A DNA stretch of 64,000 nt from UBA961 sp049317525. Lineage in GTDB: Bacteria > Bacteroidota > Ignavibacteria > Kapaibacteriales > UBA961. This document shows, piece after piece, positions 54,642 to 62,257 of this stretch. The stretch spans positions 1-64,000 of the forward strand of contig JBMOIC010000012.1 in the NCBI GenBank assembly GCA_049317525.1, in the 5' to 3' direction. The translations under genes were made by a program, and so were the position numbers. Within the stretch, counting starts at the first letter, position 1. Each line of letters opens with the position of its first letter. The notes beneath the pieces were generated by a model. It was not told the origin of the DNA, searched no databases, and saw only the letters and a list, made by a program, of their open reading frames with translations.

Positions 54642-55562
54642 ATGAAAAAGCCAAACACTACAAATCCAGCTCTAGTAGAAGATGCCTATACGTATTGTAA
54701 GAACATAACGTATACTTTTGCTAAGACATTTTATTTTGCAAGCTACTTTCTTTCTAGTAAAAAAAAGAAAGCCTGCTATGCTGTCTATGCCTTTTGTAGA
54801 TATGTAGATGATTTAGTAGACAATGCACCACATGGAACTTTGCAGGAGAATATTCGGACATTAGTTTCTAATTGGCAATCTGCTATTCAGAATGTTTATA
54901 ATGGCCAAATCGACTTTGATAATCACGATCATGACACTGTTTTAGTTATGATTGCCTGGGCTGATACTCTTAAAAACTACTCTATTCCTAAACATCTTCC
55001 AGAAGAACTTATTGAAGGTGTTTTGATGGATACCTATTTAGATAGATTTAATACTTTCGAAGATCTTTATACATATTGTTATAAGGTTGCTTCTGTTGTT
55101 GGCCTTATGACATCAGAAATTTTTAGATATAGTTCTCCAAAAGCATTAGCACATGCTATAGATTTAGGGATAGCTATGCAGTTAACTAATATTTGCAGGG
55201 ATATTTCTGAAGATGCGGACAGAGGGAGAATCTATCTTCCTTTGGATGAATTGAAAATATATGGAATTTCAGAAGAAGATATTCTTAAGAAAAGATATTC
55301 ACCAGCTTTAATAGAACTTATGAAATTCCAAATAGAAAGAGCTAATACTTATTATGATAGCGCCGATATTGGAATTGGATATTTAGAAAAGGATAGTAGA
55401 TTAACTGTTCAATTGATGAGCACAAATTATAGGCGAATTTTGAACAAAATAGCTAAAATGAATTTCAACCCTTTCTTAAAAAGAGCTCATTTAAACTTTT
55501 CAGAAAAACTATTAGCAATTCCACGTGCATTTATCGCTATGAATACAATCAAGAACATGTAA
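54642..55562 (+). CDS. Squalene/phytoene synthase family protein
   Basis: A 306-residue all-helical prenyl-condensing enzyme. CRYVDDLVDNA is the first Asp-rich motif and NICRDISEDADRGRIYLP the second, together binding the magnesium-diphosphate of two prenyl donors. This family makes phytoene (carotenoids) or squalene/presqualene (hopanoids). No desaturase or cyclase is adjacent, so the product cannot be assigned. It starts 2 nt after the TonB receptor and ends 1 nt before the LD-carboxypeptidase gene, so the run is probably one transcript. Confidence 0.92.
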   Translation: MKKPNTTNPALVEDAYTYCKNITYTFAKTFYFASYFLSSKKKKACYAVYAFCRYVDDLVDNAPHGTLQENIRTLVSNWQSAIQNVYNGQIDFDNHDHDTVLVMIAWADTLKNYSIPKHLPEELIEGVLMDTYLDRFNTFEDLYTYCYKVASVVGLMTSEIFRYSSPKALAHAIDLGIAMQLTNICRDISEDADRGRIYLPLDELKIYGISEEDILKKRYSPALIELMKFQIERANTYYDSADIGIGYLEKDSRLTVQLMSTNYRRILNKIAKMNFNPFLKRAHLNFSEKLLAIPRAFIAMNTIKNM

Positions 55563-55563
55563 C

Positions 55564-56505
55564 ATGAATATGATTTTAAAACCCAAAGCATTAAAAGTAG
55601 GCGATACCATTGGCATTATTTCTCCAGCATCTCCTCAAAGAGATCCAGAACGATTAAAAAGAAGTATCTCTTATTTAGAACAGAAAGGATTTACTGTAAA
55701 ACTTGGGGCTTCTGCCCTTGCATCTTATGCTGGTTACTTAGCTGGAACCGATCAAGAAAGAATACATGATCTTGAAGAGATGTTTTCTGATACTTCGGTT
55801 GATGCAATTTTTTGTGCCCGCGGAGGCTATGGAACCGCAAGAATGCTTCCATATATCAATTACGATTTGATTGCAGCACATCCAAAGATTTTTGTGGGAT
55901 TTTCTGATACAACTGCTTTGCAATGTGCCATTTTTAAAAAGACAGGGCTGATAACTTTCTCCGGAGCAATGCCTTCAGTAGATATGGCAGATTCTATCGA
56001 TCCATTTACTGAATCATCATTATGGGATATTTTGATGAATACAAGCGAAAAAAGAACTATTCCTTCTCAAGATAGTTTTTCTATTCAATCTGGATATGCC
56101 CAAGGTAGATTAATATGTGGGAATCTTTGTTTGCTAGCTTCTTTGTGTGGATCAGAATATCTTCCTGAGTTTAACAATACAATATTATTATTAGAAGATA
56201 TTGGGGAAGAGCAATATAAAATTGACAGATTATTATGTCAATTAAAGCTTAATGGAATATTAACTAAAACTAATGGATTATTATTTGGTCAATTTACACC
56301 ACCTAATAATCCAATTACAAGCGTTCCACAAAGAGATTATATAGATATTCTTACAGAATATTCTATACAGATGAACAAACCAAGCTTAGCTAATGTAGAT
56401 TATGGACATATTGCTAAAAAATTGACATTACCTTTTGGAATTAATATCTCTATAGATGCTGATACTAAAGAGATCATATTATTGGAGTCTCCTTTATGCT
56501 CTTGA
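55564..56505 (+). CDS. LD-carboxypeptidase (S66 family)
   Basis: A 313-residue serine peptidase of family S66 that trims the terminal D-alanine from murein tetrapeptides during cell-wall recycling. IGIISPASPQRDPERL starts the domain. The nucleophile is in FVGFSDTTALQ, replacing the usual GYSD with GFSD but keeping the Ser-Asp pair. LLLEDIGEEQYKIDR contains the catalytic Glu region, and VDYGHIAKKLTLPFGI supplies the His. No signal peptide, consistent with a cytoplasmic recycling enzyme. It ends only 2 nt from the convergent coaD-like gene. Confidence 0.9.
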   Translation: MNMILKPKALKVGDTIGIISPASPQRDPERLKRSISYLEQKGFTVKLGASALASYAGYLAGTDQERIHDLEEMFSDTSVDAIFCARGGYGTARMLPYINYDLIAAHPKIFVGFSDTTALQCAIFKKTGLITFSGAMPSVDMADSIDPFTESSLWDILMNTSEKRTIPSQDSFSIQSGYAQGRLICGNLCLLASLCGSEYLPEFNNTILLLEDIGEEQYKIDRLLCQLKLNGILTKTNGLLFGQFTPPNNPITSVPQRDYIDILTEYSIQMNKPSLANVDYGHIAKKLTLPFGINISIDADTKEIILLESPLCS

Positions 56506-56507
56506 AA

Positions 56508-57164
56508 TCAGGGTATATATTTTTTGCTCAGACCTATTTGAATTCTCTCTAAATTCCTTAAAGCAGACGAAGAGATATGTTCATATTCTTTATCACATTG
56601 AATAAAAACTACCTTTAATTCAGGATACATTTCTTCCATAAATCTTAATTGATTTACTTCATAATCTAAGTCATCTCCATTTCTTAATCCTTTCACCAAA
56701 GTAATATTAGCACTGATACTTTGTTCTTTAATAATATCTGTTAATAAACCTTTGAAATCTAGAATTTGATATCCTGCAATAAGTTCGCTGGCCCACTTAT
56801 CAATTGAATATTCTTTTTCAGGATTTATACCTCTTGCGATAATAACTTTATCAAAGATAGTTGAGGCTTTCTGAACAATATTTAAATGTCCTAGATGAAA
56901 TGGATTGAAAGATCCAGCATAAATCGCTATAGAAGGCCTAAAAGCAGAAACATACTCTATTATCGAGGTTTTTAATGCAGAATTTTCTGTAGATATTTCT
57001 TCTAATAAATATGCGATTCTAAGGGATTTATACTGGGCATAATCCATAGACTGAAATTTAGTAAAAGCAAGGATTTCATGATTAATTCTATCGGTAAATG
57101 AAGCAGAATTAGAATACATTGATTCTGTATCAAACTGCTTAAACATTGATATGATCTGATTCAT
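56508..57164 (-). CDS. coaD: Phosphopantetheine adenylyltransferase-like protein with N-terminal extension
   Basis: A 218-residue protein. Residues 79-218 match CoaD, which adenylates 4'-phosphopantetheine to dephospho-CoA: IAIYAGSFNPFHLGHLNIV holds the HxGH motif at 90-93, KGLRNGDDLDYEVNQLRFM the substrate loop, and EYEHISSSALRNL the ISSS end. The first 78 residues are an extra helical domain (HEILAFTKFQSMDYAQYKSL...) that I do not recognise; CoaD is normally about 160 residues without it. No start codon lies close to residue 79, so at least most of the extension must be translated. The nearest alternative start is the Met at residue 40. It faces ldcA with only 2 nt between them. Confidence 0.85.
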   Translation of the reverse strand: MNQIISMFKQFDTESMYSNSASFTDRINHEILAFTKFQSMDYAQYKSLRIAYLLEEISTENSALKTSIIEYVSAFRPSIAIYAGSFNPFHLGHLNIVQKASTIFDKVIIARGINPEKEYSIDKWASELIAGYQILDFKGLLTDIIKEQSISANITLVKGLRNGDDLDYEVNQLRFMEEMYPELKVVFIQCDKEYEHISSSALRNLERIQIGLSKKYIP

Positions 57165-57183
57165 AATTCATTATAACGATAAT

Positions 57184-57228
57184 AAAAAAAAAGGCAGTCC
57201 TTATATAAAAGACTGCCATTATTTTTTT
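57184..57228 (-). terminator. Rho-independent terminator after the thiolase gene
   Basis: GGCAGTC (57193-57199) pairs with GACTGCC (57211-57217); on the minus strand the stem is followed by nine T. It ends the thiolase unit before the coaD-like gene. Confidence 0.9.
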
Positions 57229-57237
57229 GTTTTTTAT

Positions 57238-58413
57238 CTATAGTGCTTCTACTATAACAGCACTAGCTTCGCCACCACCAATACAAAGGGTGGCTAAACC
57301 ATATTTTTTATTATTATTTTTTAAAGCGTGCAGCAAAGTTGTAAAAACTCTTGCTCCAGATGCTCCAATTGGATGTCCTAAAGCAATAGCACCACCATTT
57401 ATATTCATTTTTTCTAATGGAATATCTAATTGATTTTTAGCTGATAATGCTGTAACAGCAAAAGCTTCATTTACTTCGAATAAATCGATTTGTTCTATTG
57501 TAAGATGTGCTTTTTCTAATACTTTTTTAATTGCTTCAATTGGTGCAGTATTAAAATCTTGTGGTTTATGGGCAAAAGATACTTGTGCAACAATTCGTGC
57601 AATAGGATGTAATCCATGCTTTTGAACTGCAGATTGGGAAGCTAATACGATTGCAGCAGCACCATCATCTATAGAACTTGCATTTGCGGCCGTAATTGTA
57701 CCATCTTTTTTAAAAACTGGTTTTAAATCAGGAATTTTATCAAAACGTACTTTTCCTGGTTCTTCATCAGAATCAATAGAAATTGTTCCTTTTTTATCTT
57801 GTATCAAAACAGGGACAATTTCATTAGTAAAAGCACCAGACTTTTGGGCTTCAATTGCTCTTTGATAACTCATAATCGCATATTCATCTTGCATAGACCG
57901 GGTTATATTACAATCAGATGCACAAATTTCAGCAAAATCACCCATTGGCTGGAATTGATATGCATCGGTTAATCCATCATATTGCATCGAATCTATTACT
58001 TGGCCATTTCCATATCTATATCCAGTTCTTCCCTTCGGCAATAAATATGGAGCATTTGTCATTGACTCTTGTCCACCAGCAATAACAATCTCTGCATCTC
58101 CGCATCGAATGGCTTGATCTGCTAGCATAACTGCTTTTAAACCACTTCCACACACTTTATTGATTGTCATACAAGGAACACTATCAGGTAAGCCAGCACC
58201 CAAAGCTGCTTGCCTTGCAGGTGCTTGCCCAATGCCAGCAGTTAATACATTGCCCATAATAACTTCGCTAACTGCATCTAATGGCAAACCAGCTGCATCG
58301 ATTGCTGCTTTAATGGCAATAGAGCCTAGTTGTGGTGCTGTAAATGTTGAAAGAGAACCTAAAAATGCACCAATGGGGGTTCTTTTAGCCGATATAATAA
58401 ATGTAGAAGACAT
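57238..58413 (-). CDS. atoB: Acetyl-CoA acetyltransferase (thiolase)
   Basis: A 391-residue thiolase II that condenses or cleaves acetoacetyl-CoA. The acyl-accepting cysteine is Cys88 in NKVCGSGLKAV. GGQESMTNAPYLLPKGRTG, NGGAIALGHPIGASGAR with the catalytic His, and LCIGGGEASAVIVE with the second cysteine complete the active site. The pattern fits acetyl-CoA C-acetyltransferase rather than long-chain thiolases, but chain length preference is inference. It follows rny by 33 nt with no terminator, so it may share a transcript with it. Confidence 0.94.
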   Translation of the reverse strand: MSSTFIISAKRTPIGAFLGSLSTFTAPQLGSIAIKAAIDAAGLPLDAVSEVIMGNVLTAGIGQAPARQAALGAGLPDSVPCMTINKVCGSGLKAVMLADQAIRCGDAEIVIAGGQESMTNAPYLLPKGRTGYRYGNGQVIDSMQYDGLTDAYQFQPMGDFAEICASDCNITRSMQDEYAIMSYQRAIEAQKSGAFTNEIVPVLIQDKKGTISIDSDEEPGKVRFDKIPDLKPVFKKDGTITAANASSIDDGAAAIVLASQSAVQKHGLHPIARIVAQVSFAHKPQDFNTAPIEAIKKVLEKAHLTIEQIDLFEVNEAFAVTALSAKNQLDIPLEKMNINGGAIALGHPIGASGARVFTTLLHALKNNNKKYGLATLCIGGGEASAVIVEAL

Positions 58414-58446
58414 AATTTCTATCCTATATTCTAATGAATGTTGAAT

Positions 58447-60030
58447 TTACTTTGCTAAAGACATGCTTCGTCTTTCTCTGATAACAACTACTTTGATTTG
58501 TCCAGGATATTCCATAGAATTTTCTATCTGAGAGGCTAAATCATGTGCAATTTGATCTGCTCTTAAATCATCTACTCTATCTGGTTCTACTATCACTCTT
58601 ACTTCGCGCCCAGCTTGAATAGCAAAAGTTTTGGTTACTCCCTCGAATGCATTAGCTAATTCTTCTAATTTTTCTAAACGTTTCACATAATTCTCAACCG
58701 ATTCACGTCTTGCTCCGGGGCGGGCACCACTTATACTATCGGAAGCTTGTACGATAACAGCAATTGCTGTTTCCATTTCCATATCTTCGTGATGAGCACC
58801 GATTGCATTACAAATCACTGGATGTTCACGATATTTTTTAGCTAGATCATATCCTAATAATGCATGTGGACCTTCGATATTTCTATCAACGCATTTACCG
58901 ATATCATGAAGCAAACCTGCCCTTTTTGCCATATTTACATCTAATCCTAACTCAACTGCCATTACACCACATAAAAATCCAACTTCTATAGAATGGTGCA
59001 ATAAGTTTTGTCCATAACTAGAACGATATTTCATTTTACCAATATGACGAATCAATTCAGGATGCATATTGTGAATATTTAATTCCAATAATGCAGATTC
59101 ACCAACGCGAATAATTTCTTCTTCAAGCTCTTTTTTGGCTTTTTCTACTACTTCTTCAATTCGTGCAGGATGAATTCTTCCATCGGACATCAAGCGTTCT
59201 AAAGCCACACGAGCAACTTCTCTTCTAAATGGATCAAAACCTGAAATCACAACTGCTTCTGGTGTATCATCTATGATAAGGTCTATACCTGTTGCAGCTT
59301 CAAATGCACGAATATTTCTTCCTTCTCTACCGATAATTCTACCTTTCATTTCTTCACTAGCTAAATTCACAACTGAAACCGTAGTTTCTACACAATGATC
59401 AGAAGCAGTTCTTTGTATTGCTTGTACAATTAGCTTTTGAGCTTCTTTATGAGAATTTATTTTTGCTTCATCACGAATATCTTTAACCATTTGCGCAGCT
59501 TCAGATTTAGCTTCATTAACCATATTCTCCATTAGATACTTTTTTGCATCATCACGTGTCATACCAGTAATTCTTTCTAAACGAACTGTTTGTTCTTCTA
59601 AGGAATGATCAATCTGTTTTGTACGTTGAACTAATACTTGTTCTTTTGTTTTAAATTCTTCTTCTCTTTGTTGAAAAGTACCTTCAGCTTGTTGAATAAA
59701 TTTTTCTTTTCTTGTTATAAGTTCAAGTTTATTCTCGATAGATTCTTCTCTTTGAGAAAGCTGATGTTCAGCAGATTTAATTTTGTTTCTTCTGTCTTGT
59801 GTTTCTGCTTCAAATTCTTGTCTGTTCTTATGCCATTCTTCTTTGACCTCTAAAAGCTTTTCTTTTTTTAATGCTGCTGCTTCTTTAGCTGCATTTTCAA
59901 TAAGAAGTTTTTTTCTTTCTTCGGCTTCTTCAATCTTTGATTTTGCCATTTTATTTCCGGCAAAATATGCCAGAGCAAATCCTACAGCAAAACCAACGAT
60001 ACTTAATGCGATAATTTGTATTTCACTCAT
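58447..60030 (-). CDS. rny: Ribonuclease Y
   Basis: A 527-residue membrane-anchored endoribonuclease that starts mRNA decay. A single N-terminal helix (IIALSIVGFAVGFALAYFAG) is followed by a long coiled coil (about 28-190). A KH domain follows (EEMKGRIIGREGRNIRAFE, then VVISGFDPFRREVAR), then an HD domain with HDIGK near residue 385 and GAHHEDMEMETA. IQAGREVRVIVEPDRVDD is the conserved C-terminal region. All parts of the family are present. Upstream on the same strand lie zapA and a structured RNA, a zapA-rny order found in Bacteroidota-type genomes. Confidence 0.97.
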   Translation of the reverse strand: MSEIQIIALSIVGFAVGFALAYFAGNKMAKSKIEEAEERKKLLIENAAKEAAALKKEKLLEVKEEWHKNRQEFEAETQDRRNKIKSAEHQLSQREESIENKLELITRKEKFIQQAEGTFQQREEEFKTKEQVLVQRTKQIDHSLEEQTVRLERITGMTRDDAKKYLMENMVNEAKSEAAQMVKDIRDEAKINSHKEAQKLIVQAIQRTASDHCVETTVSVVNLASEEMKGRIIGREGRNIRAFEAATGIDLIIDDTPEAVVISGFDPFRREVARVALERLMSDGRIHPARIEEVVEKAKKELEEEIIRVGESALLELNIHNMHPELIRHIGKMKYRSSYGQNLLHHSIEVGFLCGVMAVELGLDVNMAKRAGLLHDIGKCVDRNIEGPHALLGYDLAKKYREHPVICNAIGAHHEDMEMETAIAVIVQASDSISGARPGARRESVENYVKRLEKLEELANAFEGVTKTFAIQAGREVRVIVEPDRVDDLRADQIAHDLASQIENSMEYPGQIKVVVIRERRSMSLAK

Positions 60031-60137
60031 AAATCAATGTATCCTTACTCTTAAGTCATTGTAACGCCCTTGCGTTTTAAAGCATCCTTTATATGCTGGG
60101 CACATAACAGGATAATATATAGTAAATGTTTTATGTT
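60031..60137 (-). promoter_or_regulatory. rny leader with two small hairpins
   Basis: Between the structured RNA and the rny start, the minus strand reads two small stems: AGCAT/ATGCT around a 7-base loop and AACGC-AAGG-GCGTT. An AGGA lies about 11 nt before the rny ATG. The role of the stems is unknown; they could form a processing or autoregulatory site. Confidence 0.45.
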
Positions 60138-60390
60138 AAAAAAACCGCTTCATACTTTTCTTGGCATCTTTCGATGCATGTCGAAGACGAGACGAAAGAA
60201 CTCTCTTCACACACGGTGGGTTTCATCCTTTATATATTTTACTTCCACTGAATTTTCAGTTGTATTCTATTGAATACGAAAATTCCGATAAGTATCGGCG
60301 AGGCCTGTAATTTATATAAAGAGCCTGATCCCTATGATTTCATTTATAAGTTCTTTTTAATGACGTGTAACATAAAAGTATAAAGCGGCA
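60138..60390 (-). ncRNA. Structured RNA between zapA and rny, possible 6S RNA
   Basis: On the minus strand a transcript of about 250 nt is closed by a 15-pair stem, 60374-60388 with 60145-60159 (one G-U pair), followed at once by seven U (60138-60144). Inside are a GCATC-GAAA-GATGC tetraloop hairpin (60164-60177), a bulged stem at 60183-60208, and a 9-pair helix joining 60313-60321 to 60228-60236. That helix encloses three small hairpins at 60247-60260, 60262-60277 and 60285-60298. No long frame runs through it. The opposite strand lacks a terminal U tract. A long, closed, internally looped rod beside zapA suggests 6S RNA (ssrS), which sequesters RNA polymerase, but I cannot confirm family identity; structure is far better supported than the name. 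Confidence 0.75.
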
Positions 60391-60416
60391 TATGTCAAGA
60401 TCATGTATATAATGTT

Positions 60417-60698
60417 TTACGATTGTATACTATGATTAATAAATGCTGTCATTTTTTCGATTTCTGATATCAATCTAATCTGAGATTGATTTACTTGTTC
60501 TTGTAGTTCAAACTTTTGTTCTGCTATGTTAAGCGCTGCAACTAGTGACAATGTTTGCGTTGATTGATCTGTTAGCGTACCTTGCAATGTTTTTAACTGC
60601 TGATCAACTTCTTGTGCACAGTGCTTAATTTTGAATTCATTTTCACCTCTCAGTGTGAATTCTTTTCCGCCTATTGAAACTTTAACTTGATTAGACAT
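60417..60698 (-). CDS. zapA: Cell division protein ZapA
   Basis: A 93-residue Z-ring associated protein that crosslinks FtsZ filaments. MSNQVKVSIGGKEFTLRGENEFKIKHCAQEVDQQL is the ZapA globular head, and the remainder is a coiled coil (SLVAALNIAEQKFELQEQV). The frame is open to 60719 but the ATG at 60698 starts exactly at the family N-terminus. It lies between the inactive-rhomboid gene and the structured RNA that precedes rny. Confidence 0.93.
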   Translation of the reverse strand: MSNQVKVSIGGKEFTLRGENEFKIKHCAQEVDQQLKTLQGTLTDQSTQTLSLVAALNIAEQKFELQEQVNQSQIRLISEIEKMTAFINHSIQS

Positions 60699-60727
60699 TG
60701 TATTAAAGATTAAAATCATTAAATAAA

Positions 60728-61606
60728 TTAAGACTCAGAATACTTCTTTAGAAAGTTAATTTCTTCTTGAGTTAGAGATTCAATGCTTTCTACATGAATC
60801 TTTTCTAATATAAAATTAAGTTTTTCGGTATCATCCATATATTCAACAGTATCTTCTGTAGCATTAGTTTGCTGTGAGGATGCCATAGAAACTTCCTGAA
60901 TAGAAATATAGGTATCACTTATCATTTGTTTTGCTTTTACTGGAATATTCAATTCAGAATGTGTCAGTATTTTTTTCTTATTAGCTGATAAAGTTGCTAT
61001 ATGTTTTTTACTCTTCCAGTTCCAATACAATCCTACAATACCACCACTTAATAATCCACATCCTATTTCTATAGAAGCCTTGTATACAAAATCAACTTCT
61101 ACTGAAAAAAAACCTATCGTAAGATAAATTATCGACAATCCAATAATTAATGTAGAAGCTATTGTTAATTTTATCTTCTTAAATGCTCCTAACTGTACAC
61201 CCTCATTTTTTAATAAGATAAGGCATAAAGAAGAACAATATAAGATAGAAAAAAGCCCAGCTCCCATTGATGGACTGTTTATAGGCAATAGTGCATATAG
61301 TAATCCAAATACAAATGCACTTGATAATAGGCCAATTGAGAATAGAGATTTATGGGTAAAAGACTCTATTTCTGTTCCTATCCACATCAAAATTAATAAT
61401 GATGTTAATGCTAAAGACCAATCATTAACTGCTACTAAATGGGTAATTAATCGCCACCATTCAAAATCATGAATTACATGTTGAGGATAAAGCATTAAAT
61501 GAATTGGCAAAGAATAATTAGACAATACACTAGAAATAAAAACTGTACACATAATCAATAATATATGATTTATCCTTATTGGTATATATGTCAATAATGA
61601 TTTCAT
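60728..61606 (-). CDS. Rhomboid-fold membrane protein lacking the catalytic serine motif
   Basis: A 292-residue protein with six or so membrane helices. HDFEWWRLITHLVAVNDWSLALTSLLILMWIGTEIE is typical of rhomboids, but the position of the GxSG nucleophile reads GAGLFS, so the catalytic serine is missing from its usual place; the nearby Ser is displaced. The cytoplasmic C-terminal end (NFILEKIHVESIESLTQEEINFLKKYSES) matches the DUF6576-type tail often attached to Bacteroidota rhomboids. It is therefore probably an inactive rhomboid (pseudoprotease) that may bind membrane proteins. The ATG at 61606 lies 5 nt past the nuoE stop; the frame also opens at a TTG at 61627. Confidence 0.8.
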   Translation of the reverse strand: MKSLLTYIPIRINHILLIMCTVFISSVLSNYSLPIHLMLYPQHVIHDFEWWRLITHLVAVNDWSLALTSLLILMWIGTEIESFTHKSLFSIGLLSSAFVFGLLYALLPINSPSMGAGLFSILYCSSLCLILLKNEGVQLGAFKKIKLTIASTLIIGLSIIYLTIGFFSVEVDFVYKASIEIGCGLLSGGIVGLYWNWKSKKHIATLSANKKKILTHSELNIPVKAKQMISDTYISIQEVSMASSQQTNATEDTVEYMDDTEKLNFILEKIHVESIESLTQEEINFLKKYSES

Positions 61607-61610
61607 AGGA

Positions 61611-62090
61611 TTAAGCTGCACTGTCAATTAAGGTCAATACATCTTTCAGCGTAACATTTTCATGAAAATCTTCATTGATAGCTATCATTGGTGCACCACC
61701 ACATGCGCCCATACATTCTACTTCTTCTAATGATATCTTACCATCTTCTGTTCTTTCATTATGACCAATGCCATATTTCTCGCACAATTGATGATATATT
61801 TCTTCTCCACCTCTAAGCATGCACGATACATTTGTACAAACCTGAACATGTAATTTGCCCATAGGTTTCTTAAAGTACATGGTGTAGAAAGTTGCTACAC
61901 CTTTTACATGAGAAAATGGAAGATTCATAATATTTCCAACTTCTCTCATAACGTCTTCTGACAACCAACCAAATTTATGTTGGGCCATCCATAGTATAGG
62001 CATTATGGCTGCTTTAGGTTCTGGATATTGTGCCTTTAGACGTTCAATTTCGGCTAATTCTTCTTGTGAAAATTTGATTTCTTGTGTCAT
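61611..62090 (-). CDS. nuoE: NADH-quinone oxidoreductase subunit E (thioredoxin-like [2Fe-2S] subunit)
   Basis: A 159-residue member of the NuoE/24 kDa family. The four cluster ligands are C85, C90 (VCTNVSC) and C126, C130 (ECMGAC), with GVATFYTMYF and a helical N-terminal part. It would hold the N1a [2Fe-2S] cluster of complex I or of a related NAD-linked hydrogenase or formate dehydrogenase. The other nuo genes, including the usual partner nuoF, are not next to it: downstream is the rhomboid-like gene, upstream a secreted protein. It may be the first gene of an operon with the rhomboid and zapA. Confidence 0.94.
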   Translation of the reverse strand: MTQEIKFSQEELAEIERLKAQYPEPKAAIMPILWMAQHKFGWLSEDVMREVGNIMNLPFSHVKGVATFYTMYFKKPMGKLHVQVCTNVSCMLRGGEEIYHQLCEKYGIGHNERTEDGKISLEEVECMGACGGAPMIAINEDFHENVTLKDVLTLIDSAA

Positions 62091-62196
62091 ATCAAATACT
62101 TATTAATAAGTGTAATTGAATCCTTTTTCAAGATTGTAAGCAAAAATACAAAACCTCTTTCTATTCTTTACTTTTTTTACAAAATCTACATAAAAG

Positions 62197-62232
62197 AAAA
62201 GCCGATATTTCTTTCAAAATATCGGCTTTTTC
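62197..62232. terminator. Rho-independent terminator after the partial Omp28 gene
   Basis: GAAAAGCCGATATT, a TCTTTCAA loop, AATATCGGCTTTTT. It lies 26 nt beyond the stop of the minus-strand gene at 62258; the minus-strand tail reads TTTTCTTTT. Confidence 0.85.
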
Positions 62233-62257
62233 GTAACAATTTGTTTCTAAACAAACA

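Noticed and set aside
60070..60273. Small plus-strand protein gene in the zapA-rny spacer
   Set aside because: The stretch folds as an RNA on the minus strand, the frame has no plausible ribosome binding site, and the peptide has no recognisable features.
60138..60390. RNase P RNA, SRP RNA or tmRNA as the identity of the structured RNA
   Set aside because: The conserved RNase P core (GAGGAAAGUC and ACAGAA), the SRP GGAA/GCAG domain, and the tmRNA tRNA-like ends and tag frame are all missing.
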